This document shows positions 1 to 7,803 of a DNA stretch of 64,000 nucleotides, in pieces. The stretch lies in NCBI RefSeq assembly GCF_001439915.1, contig NZ_LMBW01000002.1:387700-451699 (forward strand), given 5' to 3'. Position 1 is the first letter of the stretch. The number at the start of each line of letters is the position of its first letter. The DNA comes from Fredinandcohnia humi (lineage in GTDB: Bacteria > Bacillota > Bacilli > Bacillales > Bacillaceae_L). The notes beneath the pieces were generated by a model. The model was not told the DNA's origin and did no database searches. It saw nothing but the letters and a program-made list of their open reading frames with translations. Both the position numbers and the translations under genes were made by a program.

Positions 1-372
1 AACCTTTGTATGCCGAATAATTCCTTCTGCTATTTGCATGCCAATTTTTGTCGTAGGGTTTAACGATGTCATCGGATCCTGAAAAATCATCCCGACCTCA
101 TTCCCTCTTATTTTTTCCATTCCTTTTTCTGATTTTTGGACAATATTTTCTCCATTCAAAATGATAGTGCCATTTTCAATTTTTGCTTGTGGGGATGGAA
201 GAAGTCGCATAATTGATTTAGCGGTCACACTTTTACCACATCCCGATTCACCAACAATTGCGATTGCTTCCCCTTTTTCAACTGCGAAGGAAACGCCCCT
301 AACCGCTTTTACTTTCCCAGCACTTGTATCAAACGAAACATGCAAATCGTTGATTTCTAATATATTTTCCAT
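1..372 (-). CDS. oppD: Oligopeptide ABC transporter ATP-binding protein OppD, partial (N-terminal 124 residues)
   Basis: One of the two cytoplasmic ATPases that energise the oligopeptide importer encoded just upstream (oppA, oppB, oppC). Only the N-terminus lies in the window; the gene continues past the left edge. The start is the ATG at 372, 30 bp after oppC. Visible motifs are the Walker A loop GESGCGKS (residues 41-48) and the Q-loop region MIFQDPMTSLNP, where the FQDPMTSLNP form is typical of the OppD/DppD subgroup. The signature motif, Walker B and the C-terminal oligopeptide-transporter extension are outside the window. The distinction from DppD rests on neighbours only. Confidence 0.93.
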   Translation of the reverse strand, partial: MENILEINDLHVSFDTSAGKVKAVRGVSFAVEKGEAIAIVGESGCGKSVTAKSIMRLLPSPQAKIENGTIILNGENIVQKSEKGMEKIRGNEVGMIFQDPMTSLNPTTKIGMQIAEGIIRHTKV

Positions 373-402
373 CTACTCATTCCCCCACTGAATAAAGGTT
401 AT

Positions 403-1332
403 CTATTTCCGCAATTTCGGATCGAGTGCATCTCTTAATCCATCTCCAAACACATTAAAGGCAAACATGGTAAGCGAGATGAGAAAAGCTGGGAAAAATA
501 ATTGATAGAAATTCCCGATTAAAATACTGCCTAATGCATCATTTGCCATCGTTCCCCAGCTTGCCTTTGGAGCCGGAATCCCAAGACCTAAAAAGCTAAG
601 TGTTGCTTCTGCAAAAATTGCGGTTGGAACCGTTAATGTTACGTTTACTAAAATCGGTCCCATCGTATTTGGAATCATATGTCTACTTAAAATCCATGAG
701 GTTTTCGCCCCCATCGCATTCGCGGCTTGAACATATTCATATTCCTTCAGCTGGAGTACCTGCCCGCGGACTAGCCTCGCCATTGGTATCCAACCAGTTA
801 TCGACATCGCGATGATAATGGCCCATATTCCTCTTTCAAGGACAATCATGACTAAAATAACCATTAATAAATATGGAATGGCATAGAGAACTTCCGCAAT
901 TCTCATCATGATATTATCAGTTCTCCCACCACGAATACCGGAAATACCTCCGTAAATAATTCCTGCTACAAAATCAATTAAAGCAGCCATTATCCCAATA
1001 AACAACGAAATCCGTGCACCATACCATGCTCTAGTGAACAAATCACGTCCGGATGCATCTGTCCCAAACCAATGCTCTGCGTTCGGACGCAGGTTTTTCT
1101 TAGTAAAATCCTGCTCATAATACGTGTACCCATTTAAATAAGGTCCAATAATCGCTAGAATTCCAATGATAATGATGATGATGAGCCCAAGCATCGCTAA
1201 TTTATTTTCCTTTAGTCGATTCCATACATCTTTCCAATAGGAAATGCTTGGTCTAGCAATTTTTTCGGCTTCCTCAAATTTCTGCTTAACAGGTGCAAAC
1301 ATGTCTTCTGTGAGATTTGGTTGATTTTTCAT
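403..1332 (-). CDS. oppC: Oligopeptide ABC transporter permease OppC
   Basis: Inner-membrane permease (309 aa) that pairs with OppB to form the peptide channel. The N-terminus is cytoplasmic and soluble (about 45 residues), followed by a strongly hydrophobic segment (LGLIIIIIIGILAII) and further membrane helices. An EAA-type coupling loop (ANAMGAKTSWILSRHMIPN) contacts the ATPases. The start codon overlaps the oppB stop by 4 bp (ATGA), which indicates translational coupling. Assignment to the peptide/nickel permease family is secure; substrate preference (oligo- versus dipeptide) is inferred from gene order. Confidence 0.94.
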   Translation of the reverse strand: MKNQPNLTEDMFAPVKQKFEEAEKIARPSISYWKDVWNRLKENKLAMLGLIIIIIIGILAIIGPYLNGYTYYEQDFTKKNLRPNAEHWFGTDASGRDLFTRAWYGARISLFIGIMAALIDFVAGIIYGGISGIRGGRTDNIMMRIAEVLYAIPYLLMVILVMIVLERGIWAIIIAMSITGWIPMARLVRGQVLQLKEYEYVQAANAMGAKTSWILSRHMIPNTMGPILVNVTLTVPTAIFAEATLSFLGLGIPAPKASWGTMANDALGSILIGNFYQLFFPAFLISLTMFAFNVFGDGLRDALDPKLRK

Positions 1333-2258
1333 TTGCTCTCCCCCATTATTTTAATTCTTGGATCAATCCACGTGTAGGCGATATCAACAATGAGAATAAA
1401 AAGAATGAGGATGGCAGAATAAAAAATAGTCGAACCGAGTATGACAGGGTAATCTCGATTAAAAATACTCGTAACAAACATTTCTCCCATACCCGGGATA
1501 CCAAATATTTTTTCGATTATAAAGCTCCCTGTTACAATATTGGCGATTAATATCCCCACAATTGTCACAATCGGCAAAATGGCATTTCGAATCGCATGCT
1601 TTAAAATAATCGCTCCTCTTTTAAGACCCTTTGCTTTTGCCGTTAATATAAAATCCTGACTCATCACCTCAAGCATGCTGGATCTCATTAATCGTGCAAT
1701 AAAGGCCATTGGCATTGCCGCAAGTGACAAGGACGGCAATATGGTATGTGACCATGATTTCCAAGTTGCAACAGGAAACCATCGGAGTTCAACCGCAAAG
1801 TAATTGATAAGAAAGGTTGCAAGAATAAAGTTTGGTACGGAAATCCCGATAATGGCTAGAATCATGGATGAATAGTCTGGCCATCGATTGCGATAAAGGG
1901 CCGCAATGATTCCAAATAGCAATCCCAGCGGAATAGCAATCAGTAAGGCCTGCGTTCCTAAATGCAAAGAAACAGGGAAGCCATGTACGATCAGATCATT
2001 CACTGTCAAGGTAGAAGATTTATAAGATGGTCCAAAGTCAAACTGTAAAATAGAAAGTAAATAATGGCCATATTGTACAAGTAAAGGTTTGTCCAAATTA
2101 TAGTAGCTTTGTAGATTATTATAGACCGCTGCAGGCATTGTTCCTTCTTGGGCAAATGGGTTTCCAGGAATACTATGCATTAAGATGAAGGTTAATGTGA
2201 TAATCACCCAGAGGGTTACAACTGCAAGGACAATTCGTTTGCCAATATACGTAAGCAT
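1329..2258 (-). CDS. oppB: Oligopeptide ABC transporter permease OppB
   Basis: First permease subunit (309 aa) of the peptide importer. It begins with a membrane helix directly after MLTYIGKRIV, the usual OppB/DppB start, followed by the conserved MHSIPGNPF segment. An EAA-like loop (TAKAKGLKRGAIILKHAIRNA) lies near residues 195-215. It follows oppA after a 130-bp spacer holding two hairpins and overlaps oppC by 4 bp. The spacer suggests that oppA is made in excess over the membrane subunits, as is common for binding-protein transporters (inference). Confidence 0.94.
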   Translation of the reverse strand: MLTYIGKRIVLAVVTLWVIITLTFILMHSIPGNPFAQEGTMPAAVYNNLQSYYNLDKPLLVQYGHYLLSILQFDFGPSYKSSTLTVNDLIVHGFPVSLHLGTQALLIAIPLGLLFGIIAALYRNRWPDYSSMILAIIGISVPNFILATFLINYFAVELRWFPVATWKSWSHTILPSLSLAAMPMAFIARLMRSSMLEVMSQDFILTAKAKGLKRGAIILKHAIRNAILPIVTIVGILIANIVTGSFIIEKIFGIPGMGEMFVTSIFNRDYPVILGSTIFYSAILILFILIVDIAYTWIDPRIKIMGESK

Positions 2259-2295
2259 GTTATCCCCCTTATTTAAAGGATTGTCTACTACAAAC

Positions 2296-2312
2296 TGCCA
2301 CGCCCCGTGGCA
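2296..2312. other. Small hairpin in oppA-oppB spacer
   Basis: A perfect 7-bp stem (TGCCACG/CGTGGCA) with a CCC loop lies 38 bp upstream of oppB. Together with the larger hairpin at 2344-2378 it may stabilise or partly terminate the oppA transcript. The GCCAC...GTGGC motif also recurs inside the repeats elsewhere in this window. Confidence 0.5.
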
Positions 2313-2343
2313 AAAATAATCGCAGGCACATCATGTCAAGTAA

Positions 2344-2378
2344 AAATCGGGTATGCTGGATTCCAGCATACCTCGATT
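2344..2378 (-). terminator. Intercistronic hairpin (partial terminator) after oppA
   Basis: A 9-bp perfect stem (GTATGCTGG 2351-2359 with CCAGCATAC 2363-2371), extended by AAATCG/CGATTT flanks. In the minus-strand transcript it is followed by a short U-run (ATTTTTA). It sits just after the oppA stop and before oppB. It probably lowers read-through so that the binding protein outnumbers the permeases. Confidence 0.65.
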
Positions 2379-2388
2379 TCCTAGTTAC

Positions 2389-4074
2389 CTAGTTTTTGAT
2401 ATCTGCATAAATGAACTGAGGATAACTATTGATTGGTGTGTAGATGCCTGTTACATGTGGTTTCACAGTAAATGGTTTTGTATAGAAATACACTGGGATA
2501 ACAGGCATTTCATCCATTAAGATTTTTTCAGCATCATGCATTGCCTTCATGCGATCTTCTTGATTCATTGTTGTCTTTGCAAAGTTAACTAGCTTATCGT
2601 ACTCAGCATTGCCCCAGTTCGCATCATTATATGGTCCATCAGAGATCCAAAGGTCCATGAATGTCATTGGGTCTACATAGTCTCCGACCCAGCCCGCTCT
2701 GGAAATTTGATAATCCCCTGCTTTTTCCCGGTCAAGCTTCACTTGGAACTCAACGTTCTCCAATGTAATGTCAACACCGAGATTTTTACGCCACATTTCC
2801 TGAACAGCCTCAGCAATCATCTTATGTCCTTCAGACGTGTTGTACGTTAATGTTACCGCTGGGAACTTATCAAGACCTTCTTCAGCCAATCCTTCTTCGA
2901 TTAATTTTTTCGCTTCTTCTATATTGGCTTCAAACAAATTACCCGTATTTTCTTGGTAATCTCCGGATACATCAGGGATTCCTGGAGGTACAACAGAATA
3001 TGCAGCTTTTTGACCGCCTTGAGCAACATGTTCAACAATCGTTTCACGATCAATTGCCATTGATAACGCTTTTCGAATCTTTACATTATTAAATGGCTTT
3101 TTCTCTGTATTTAAATTGTAGTAATACACAGCAAGATCCGTTCCAATCTGGAACTCAGGGTTTTTCTGATCCTTCAATTGACCAATTACATCCTGTGGTA
3201 ATGGATAAACTAAATCCAATTCATCCGATTGGTACATTTGCCATGATGTATTCTCATCATCGATGATGACGAAATGAACTTCATCTAAATTGATTTTGTC
3301 TTTATCGTAATAGTTTTCGTTCTTTGCCAACTTCATGCTTTCTTTATGCTTCCACTCAGTCAATTTAAAAGCACCATTTGATACATAGGAATCCGCTTCC
3401 TGGTACCATTTTGGATTTGCTTCCTGAACAGCCTTATTAATTGGATAATAGGTGTAGAAAGATGTTAAGTCTAAGAAATAAGGAGTTGGTTGTGCTAGCT
3501 TAACCTCCAGTGTTGTATCATCTACTGCTTTTACACCCACTGCAGCTTCAAGTGCAGCTAAATCAGCACCCTCTTCAGCAGCGTTATACGCTTCTCCACC
3601 CTCTAAATAATAGAGTTGATAGGCATATGTAGACGCAGTTTCCGGATTTAGGGCGTATTTCCATGCATATACAAAGTCATGAGCGGTAACTGGATCACCA
3701 TTGGACCATTTTGCATCACTGCGAAGCTTGAATGTCCATGTTAATCCATCCTCACTTGGCTCCCATGTTTCAGCCATTCCAGCTACGATTTCTCCTTCAG
3801 GAGTCTTCTTTGTTAACCCTTCAAATGAATGCTCAAGAATCCATGAATCATGTGTTCCTTGTGCCGTCCCAGGGTGCAATGAACCAGGCTCTTCATTATT
3901 ATTTAGGCGAAGAATCTTTGGCCCAGATGCTTCCTGTTCGTTCTCTTTACCTTCCTCACTAGGTGTTGATGGTTTTTCTTGTTCATTCGTTTTCGTTTCT
4001 CCACTAAAACAACCAGATAACGCTAAAAAGATAGAAAGCAATAATACCAATCCAACTGAAAGCTTCCTCTTCAA
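2389..4074 (-). CDS. oppA: Oligopeptide-binding lipoprotein OppA
   Basis: Extracellular, membrane-anchored solute-binding protein (561 aa) that captures peptides for OppBCDF. The N-terminus is a lipoprotein signal peptide (basic MKRK, hydrophobic stretch, lipobox LSGC with Cys22 as the lipidation site). A Glu/Lys/Ser-rich linker leads into the family-5 binding domain with the conserved start LRLNNNEEPGSLHP. The start codon is TTG at 4074, supported by a GGGGG ribosome-binding site 7 nt upstream. First gene of the opp operon, transcribed divergently from a Crp/Fnr-family gene. The ligand range cannot be read from the sequence. Confidence 0.95.
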   Translation of the reverse strand: MKRKLSVGLVLLLSIFLALSGCFSGETKTNEQEKPSTPSEEGKENEQEASGPKILRLNNNEEPGSLHPGTAQGTHDSWILEHSFEGLTKKTPEGEIVAGMAETWEPSEDGLTWTFKLRSDAKWSNGDPVTAHDFVYAWKYALNPETASTYAYQLYYLEGGEAYNAAEEGADLAALEAAVGVKAVDDTTLEVKLAQPTPYFLDLTSFYTYYPINKAVQEANPKWYQEADSYVSNGAFKLTEWKHKESMKLAKNENYYDKDKINLDEVHFVIIDDENTSWQMYQSDELDLVYPLPQDVIGQLKDQKNPEFQIGTDLAVYYYNLNTEKKPFNNVKIRKALSMAIDRETIVEHVAQGGQKAAYSVVPPGIPDVSGDYQENTGNLFEANIEEAKKLIEEGLAEEGLDKFPAVTLTYNTSEGHKMIAEAVQEMWRKNLGVDITLENVEFQVKLDREKAGDYQISRAGWVGDYVDPMTFMDLWISDGPYNDANWGNAEYDKLVNFAKTTMNQEDRMKAMHDAEKILMDEMPVIPVYFYTKPFTVKPHVTGIYTPINSYPQFIYADIKN

Positions 4075-4268
4075 ACAATTGACCCCCTATACTCTTTTTT
4101 TGAAACCCTAATCGATTTCTACATTAAATCTATAAGTAAAAAGGTAAAAATATTACATTAGACGTAAATTTCTTTTTTATTTTAGTGATATGTACTAGTT
4201 TTCCTTTCATACTTTATTACAATGACCTTTTAACTTAGTAAATTCTCATGGCTGAAATCTGGTAATGC

Positions 4269-4298
4269 TTTACCTATAATCTAGTAGTTTGGTACACT
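4269..4298 (+). promoter_or_regulatory. Candidate promoter of the Crp/Fnr-type gene
   Basis: TTTACC (4269-4274), an 18-bp spacer and TACACT (4293-4298) resemble a SigA promoter. A GGAG ribosome-binding site (4319-4322) stands 9 nt before the ATG. No clear TGTGA-N6-TCACA operator was seen in the 257-bp divergent spacer with oppA. Confidence 0.4.
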
Positions 4299-4331
4299 GA
4301 AGACAATAGTGAAAACTTGGAGTGAAGATGA

Positions 4332-5027
4332 ATGAATCGGATTGAAATAGCTGAGGTTTTACGAACGGTACCAATTTTTAAAGAATTAACAAGTAATGAA
4401 TTAAACGAGATGGTCAACATTGCTCAATATCGTCAATATAAAAAAAGCACACATGTTTTTATGCAAGATGATCCTTTGGAGAATGTTTATTTTATCTACA
4501 AAGGAAAGGTAAAAATATATAAAAATGACGTAAATGGAAAAGAACAAATTGTAACCGTCCAAAAGGATGGAGATATGTTCCCGCATGTTGGATTTTTCCG
4601 CAAAGGAAATTATCCCGCTTATGCGCATACGATCGAGGATACGAGGGCTGTGGTGATTTCCATCTCTCATTTTGAAAATGTACTTTTGCAGCATCCGCAG
4701 GTTTGCATTAAGCTTTTTAAAGTGATGGGTGAAAAAATAGTAGACCTTCAAAATCGTCTAGAAGCACAAATTTTAAATAATACATATGAGCAAATTATTA
4801 AATTAATCATGCGTCTTTGCAATACTGATGGCCAAGTGATGTCAGATGGTAAAATTATGATTACGACGCAATTTACAAATAAGGATTTAGCTAATATGAT
4901 TGGAACCACCCGTGAAACGGTAAGTAGAACGTTAACAAAATTAAAGAAAAAAGATATTGTGGAAGTAGATGCAAAAGGAAATATCATTGTTGATCCGGAA
5001 AGCCTAGAGGATGAATTGTTTGTATAG
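4332..5027 (+). CDS. Crp/Fnr-family transcriptional regulator
   Basis: 231-aa regulator with an N-terminal cyclic-nucleotide-binding-type beta-roll (about residues 12-130) and a C-terminal winged helix. The HTH region is QFTNKDLANMIGTTRETVSR near residues 178-197. It has no Fnr-type N- or C-terminal cysteine cluster, so oxygen sensing through an Fe-S cluster is unlikely. The usual cAMP-contacting RxS signature is not evident either, so the effector is unknown. Monocistronic, with its own terminator, and divergent from oppA across 257 bp. Control of opp is possible from position alone but unproven. Confidence 0.88.
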   Translation: MNRIEIAEVLRTVPIFKELTSNELNEMVNIAQYRQYKKSTHVFMQDDPLENVYFIYKGKVKIYKNDVNGKEQIVTVQKDGDMFPHVGFFRKGNYPAYAHTIEDTRAVVISISHFENVLLQHPQVCIKLFKVMGEKIVDLQNRLEAQILNNTYEQIIKLIMRLCNTDGQVMSDGKIMITTQFTNKDLANMIGTTRETVSRTLTKLKKKDIVEVDAKGNIIVDPESLEDELFV

Positions 5028-5034
5028 GAATCTA

Positions 5035-5068
5035 AAGGAACTGACTTCCCTAAGTTCGGTTCTTTTTT
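5035..5068 (+). terminator. Terminator after Crp/Fnr-type gene
   Basis: Imperfect stem GGAACTGACTT / AAGTTCGGTTC (one bulge) followed by TTTTTT, starting about 10 nt after the stop codon. Confidence 0.75.
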
Positions 5069-5143
5069 ATACCCAAAAACAAAAACATTTTCCTCCGAAA
5101 TGAATATAGTGACAGTAGATAATATGTCTAGGAGGAGAAAAGA

Positions 5144-5623
5144 ATGAAAGATGACAAATCTGAAAAACCAATCCAAAAATACGAACCCGAACAGTTCGGG
5201 CCACTCATGAAGTCAATGAATGAATTCTTTACTCAGCGACCCGTCAAACGACTACTTGACTCCATCGATGAATTCTTTGAAAAACCTTTCCCCCTTTCAA
5301 CTATTCCAATTGATATGTATGAAACAGACACTGACCTTGTTATCTCTGCTGACCTACCAGGGGTCAAAAAAGAACAAATTGACATTGAGTATTCGGAAAA
5401 GCATATTACAATCACCGTCAACCACGTTGAGGAATTGGAAGAAACCAATGAGAAAAAAACTTACTATGTAAAAAAACATTCTTTTAACAAAGCAAGCAGG
5501 ACGGTTGCATTACCTTACCCGATTCGCACAAATCAAATAAAGGCATCTTACGTAAATGGTGTCTTAAAAATTCACATCCCAAAACAAAGAAAACGAAAAA
5601 TACGGATTGATGAGAGCATGTGA
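5144..5623 (+). CDS. Small heat-shock protein, Hsp20/alpha-crystallin family
   Basis: 159-aa ATP-independent holdase-type chaperone. The alpha-crystallin domain starts near residue 55 (PIDMYETDTDLVISADLPGV) and runs to the beta-strand pair NGVLKIHIPKQ near the C-terminus. The N-terminal 50 residues are family-specific. The C-terminus is basic (KQRKRKIRI), and its IRI is a possible IxI-type oligomerisation motif. An AGGAGG ribosome-binding site precedes the ATG. Monocistronic, with a terminator overlapping the stop. Spore-coat relatives such as CotM share this fold, but nothing here proves a spore role. Confidence 0.9.
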   Translation: MKDDKSEKPIQKYEPEQFGPLMKSMNEFFTQRPVKRLLDSIDEFFEKPFPLSTIPIDMYETDTDLVISADLPGVKKEQIDIEYSEKHITITVNHVEELEETNEKKTYYVKKHSFNKASRTVALPYPIRTNQIKASYVNGVLKIHIPKQRKRKIRIDESM

Positions 5624-5641
5624 AATATCATGCTCTTTTTT
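5614..5641 (+). terminator. Terminator after hsp20
   Basis: Stem GAGCATG/CATGCTC with an 8-nt loop, then a T-run; the hsp20 stop codon lies in the loop. Confidence 0.8.
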
Positions 5642-5689
5642 ACATACTTTGCATAGAAGATTAGCATCATATGGCTAGGAGGTGTAATC

Positions 5690-5938
5690 ATGGACAAAAC
5701 GCTAGGGTATTTAATTGAATCGATTTCAAATTATGGCGATGAAAATAAAATAAGTCGTGTCATCCTTACCAAAATAATGAATAACCAATACATGACCGAA
5801 GGAGCATTGGTGAGAGATTTGGATGAGGAAGAAATCGAATTTTTAAACAAGATACTTCCTGAAGAAATCAATTATGCCATGGATGAAAGAGATTTTAAAC
5901 GTGTGCAACAACTAAATGAAGTGTATGAATTGCTTTAG
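5690..5938 (+). CDS. csgA: CsgA-type sporulation protein
   Basis: 82-aa acidic protein. Its N-terminus (MDKTLGYLIESISN) and C-terminus (LNEVYELL) closely match my recollection of B. subtilis CsgA, a SigG-dependent, spore-specific acid-soluble protein of the same length. A strong AGGAGGTG ribosome-binding site lies 7 nt before the ATG. A ybxH-like gene follows after 14 bp, the arrangement I recall in B. subtilis. Its biochemical function is unknown. No clear forespore promoter was identified upstream. Confidence 0.8.
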   Translation: MDKTLGYLIESISNYGDENKISRVILTKIMNNQYMTEGALVRDLDEEEIEFLNKILPEEINYAMDERDFKRVQQLNEVYELL

Positions 5939-5952
5939 AAAAGGTGAATTAG

Positions 5953-6096
5953 ATGGAAAAAGAGTTTGGTACGAAGCAATACTCAGATACTGACGTCGAA
6001 GAAGTAAAGCGACTCAATGCGAATTCTGGATTATCCTATAATGAAGCATTACAGCTCTTAGCAAAACAATACAATGAACAAAAGAAACAAGAATAA
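5953..6096 (+). CDS. ybxH: YbxH-like small spore-associated protein
   Basis: 47-aa protein beginning MEKEFGTKQYSDTDVEEVKR and containing LNANSGLSYNEALQLLAKQY. This resembles the small YbxH-type protein encoded next to csgA in Bacillus. The ATG is preceded by AAAAGGTG. It lies 14 bp after csgA and shares a terminator with the convergent yppG. The function is unknown; co-expression in the forespore is inferred from the pairing with csgA. Confidence 0.75.
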   Translation: MEKEFGTKQYSDTDVEEVKRLNANSGLSYNEALQLLAKQYNEQKKQE

Positions 6097-6098
6097 AT

Positions 6099-6128
6099 AA
6101 AAAGAAAGCTGGATTCAGCTTTCTTTTT
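6099..6128. terminator. Bidirectional terminator between ybxH and yppG
   Basis: AAAAAGAAAGCTG / CAGCTTTCTTTTT with a GATT loop has a U-run on both strands, as expected between convergent genes. Confidence 0.88.
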
Positions 6129-6132
6129 AACC

Positions 6133-6555
6133 TTATACTTTGAATGTTTTCGAAAGTCCTTTTACGATTGAGTTAACTTGGTTTACTGCCCCTGCCATTT
6201 GACCCGCTGTATCCATCATTTTATTGATATCATAGGTTCCATCCTTTTTCTTAAATTGATTAAGGATGCCCCCTCCCGCTTTTTGTTGCGTCTGCCCCAT
6301 CCCTGTCGGATATGGGGTTTGGTACGGTGTTTGGTTGGGGCTTTGGTAAGGAGTTTGATACCCGGAGGATGGATAACCTGGATAACTGTTCATATTATAG
6401 TGCATGTAGGATTGAGGATAGTATGGATTCCATTGAGATTGAGATTGAGATTGATATCCTCCACCATAAAATTGTTGTTGGGTTGGCTGCCCATATAAAG
6501 GTCCAGAAAAACCATAAGGTCTGACAGCTTTGTTCCTGCGATATTTTTGATTCAT
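6133..6555 (-). CDS. yppG: YppG-like protein, Gln/Tyr/Pro-rich
   Basis: 140-aa protein of unknown function. The first two thirds are low-complexity: QSQSQSQ, many Tyr-Gly/Tyr-Pro pairs and repeated YQTPYQ-type units (about residues 65-90). The C-terminal third (GGILNQFKKKDGTYDINKMM...) is conserved-looking and likely helical. The start is placed at the ATG at 6555, 9 nt after an AGGAGGT ribosome-binding site; an ATG 9 bp further upstream would overlap that site. The composition resembles spore-coat-type proteins, but that is inference. Separated from yppE by a terminator. Confidence 0.8.
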   Translation of the reverse strand: MNQKYRRNKAVRPYGFSGPLYGQPTQQQFYGGGYQSQSQSQWNPYYPQSYMHYNMNSYPGYPSSGYQTPYQSPNQTPYQTPYPTGMGQTQQKAGGGILNQFKKKDGTYDINKMMDTAGQMAGAVNQVNSIVKGLSKTFKV

Positions 6556-6623
6556 GTGGGACATACCTCCTGTGATGTTCGTTTTCTATAGATTATGTAA
6601 AAAATGGGTTAGATGTTCACACT

Positions 6624-6657
6624 AAAAAAGATACCATTTCATATGAAGGTATCTTTT
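6624..6657 (-). terminator. Terminator after yppE
   Basis: AAAAGATACC (6626-6635) pairs with GGTATCTTTT (6648-6657); the minus-strand transcript continues with a U-run. Confidence 0.82.
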
Positions 6658-6672
6658 AAATGGGAGTTTTTT

Positions 6673-7038
6673 TTAGTTTGGTATTGTAACCTTCTCAAGG
6701 ATGCTTTCAAGGACATACTGGATTGATTCATACATATTTTTAAAACGTTTGACTTTTGTATCCTGGTAAAAGCCTTGTATGGAGATATGTTGTATATTTT
6801 CATGTGTCGCATCGATCTGATTAGGATGCAGGTTTTTAGGAAACTCCATTGTGATCCATGTGTTCGCCAGATCTCTCCAGCTATCCGCTATTTTCATTGT
6901 ATTATCTACAAAAGGTTTGACTTCGTTATGAAAATCCACCTCATAGGATTCATTTTCCTTAACATCCTCTAATCGTTTCAGCGATTGATCACATAAATCC
7001 TTTAACATATTTGTCTTCGCGAGTAGTTCCGTATACAT
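6673..7038 (-). CDS. yppE: YppE (DUF1798) protein
   Basis: 121-aa soluble, mostly helical protein of the YppE/DUF1798 family, close to the 123 aa I recall for B. subtilis. No catalytic motif is visible. It starts at ATG 7038 behind GAGGTGAGAGA. It follows a small coiled-coil gene by 29 bp and is the last gene before a terminator. Family members have been structurally characterised but have no assigned function. Confidence 0.82.
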   Translation of the reverse strand: MYTELLAKTNMLKDLCDQSLKRLEDVKENESYEVDFHNEVKPFVDNTMKIADSWRDLANTWITMEFPKNLHPNQIDATHENIQHISIQGFYQDTKVKRFKNMYESIQYVLESILEKVTIPN

Positions 7039-7067
7039 TCTCTCACCTCAACAACTATCATACCGCT

Positions 7068-7328
7068 TTAATAGCTTAATGTTAAGTGATAAGAATGCTC
7101 CTTTTCGGTTTGTGTCATCTGCTCATCTTTTTGAACATGATACATATTACGTAATGAGACGATTTCGTTTTCAAGTTGCTTTATATGTTTCACATTCCGG
7201 TTTCCTTCTTCATTAATATGTTTACCGACCTCTGTCTGGACTTGCATATCAATCTTGTTTAACGTAGAAAGTAAGTGATCAATATCCTCAAGAACATGTA
7301 CTTTCGTCTTTAGTTCATCCATCAACAT
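7068..7328 (-). CDS. Small coiled-coil protein at the yppD position
   Basis: 86-aa charged, helical protein (MLMDELKTKVHVLEDIDHLL...). Regular hydrophobic spacing suggests a coiled coil over most of its length. The start is ATG 7328, because an AGGAGGG ribosome-binding site stands 7 nt upstream; the open frame extends to 7397 but has no ribosome-binding site there. Size and place between yppE and sspM/yppC match yppD of B. subtilis, but I do not recognise the sequence itself. Probably co-transcribed with yppE. Confidence 0.7.
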   Translation of the reverse strand: MLMDELKTKVHVLEDIDHLLSTLNKIDMQVQTEVGKHINEEGNRNVKHIKQLENEIVSLRNMYHVQKDEQMTQTEKEHSYHLTLSY

Positions 7329-7529
7329 TTCCACCCTCCTAAACAGTCTTTTTATGTATTTTCGACGTGTGAACTTTTCCTCCTGCACGCTTGACAAAAC
7401 TAGTATTCATTCGTCAAAGAAAGTGGAATTCCCCCATCACTTTTCTTCTTTTTCGACAATACTTTCATATTTTTTAGAATGGTATTATAGAAAAATGCTT
7501 ACACTACTTGTGTAGGAGGTGAAGATTCC

Positions 7530-7634
7530 ATGGCAAAAAAAGATAAAAAGAAAAATAAACAAGAACGTAATGAAGAGACAGCTCCTGGTTATGGAAATAA
7601 AAAACTTGAAGGACCAAATAGACCATCAACGTAA
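7530..7634 (+). CDS. sspM: Small acid-soluble spore protein SspM
   Basis: 34-aa Lys-rich peptide starting MAKKDKKKNKQERNEE and ending LEGPNRPST. The GPNRPST end and the exact length match SspM, a minor forespore acid-soluble protein. A strong GGAGGTGA ribosome-binding site lies 7 nt upstream. It is in the yppD-yppC interval, its expected place. A family-B repeat starts immediately after the TAA, so the mRNA's 3' region is the repeat plus the hairpin at 7774-7803. SigG control is known for the family but was not verified here. Confidence 0.88.
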   Translation: MAKKDKKKNKQERNEETAPGYGNKKLEGPNRPST

Positions 7635-7757
7635 GAAAAGCGTAAGGCGCCCGCTTATCGGCGACAAGCATAAGACAGGCGCTGACAGAAGGTGTTTTTT
7701 TACCTTCCGAAGCGATTGGCTTATGACCTCGAGCCGATGGCACCTGGAGCTAGACAA
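7635..7757 (+). repeat. Family-B repeat, copy B1
   Basis: About 123 bp, nearly identical to copies at 40244-40365 and 62604-62724. The whole unit folds as one long imperfect hairpin: GGCGCC ends, ATCGG/CCGAT, CATAAG/CTTATG, and the tip GAAGGT/ACCTTC. It abuts the sspM stop codon. Confidence 0.88.
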
Positions 7758-7773
7758 CGAAAAAATATACATA

Positions 7774-7803
7774 CAAAGGCTGATTGCTCAGCCTTTGTTT
7801 TTT
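7774..7803. terminator. Terminator between sspM and yppC
   Basis: A perfect 10-bp stem CAAAGGCTGA/TCAGCCTTTG with a TTGC loop and TTTTTT on the plus strand. The yppC stop codon is inside the stem. Confidence 0.88.

Noticed and set aside
3701-4111. 136-codon plus-strand ORF
   Set aside because: Entirely antisense to oppA, no ribosome-binding site, low-complexity Ser/Pro-rich translation typical of a shadow frame.
5101-5130. Forespore (SigG-like) promoter for hsp20
   Set aside because: TGAATA and ATGTCTA are at suitable spacing, but transcription would then start inside or after the ribosome-binding site, so the mRNA could not be translated normally.
4748-5176. 142-codon minus-strand ORF
   Set aside because: Antisense to the well-supported Crp/Fnr-type gene and continues into the hsp20 leader; Phe/Ile/Ser-rich translation without family features.
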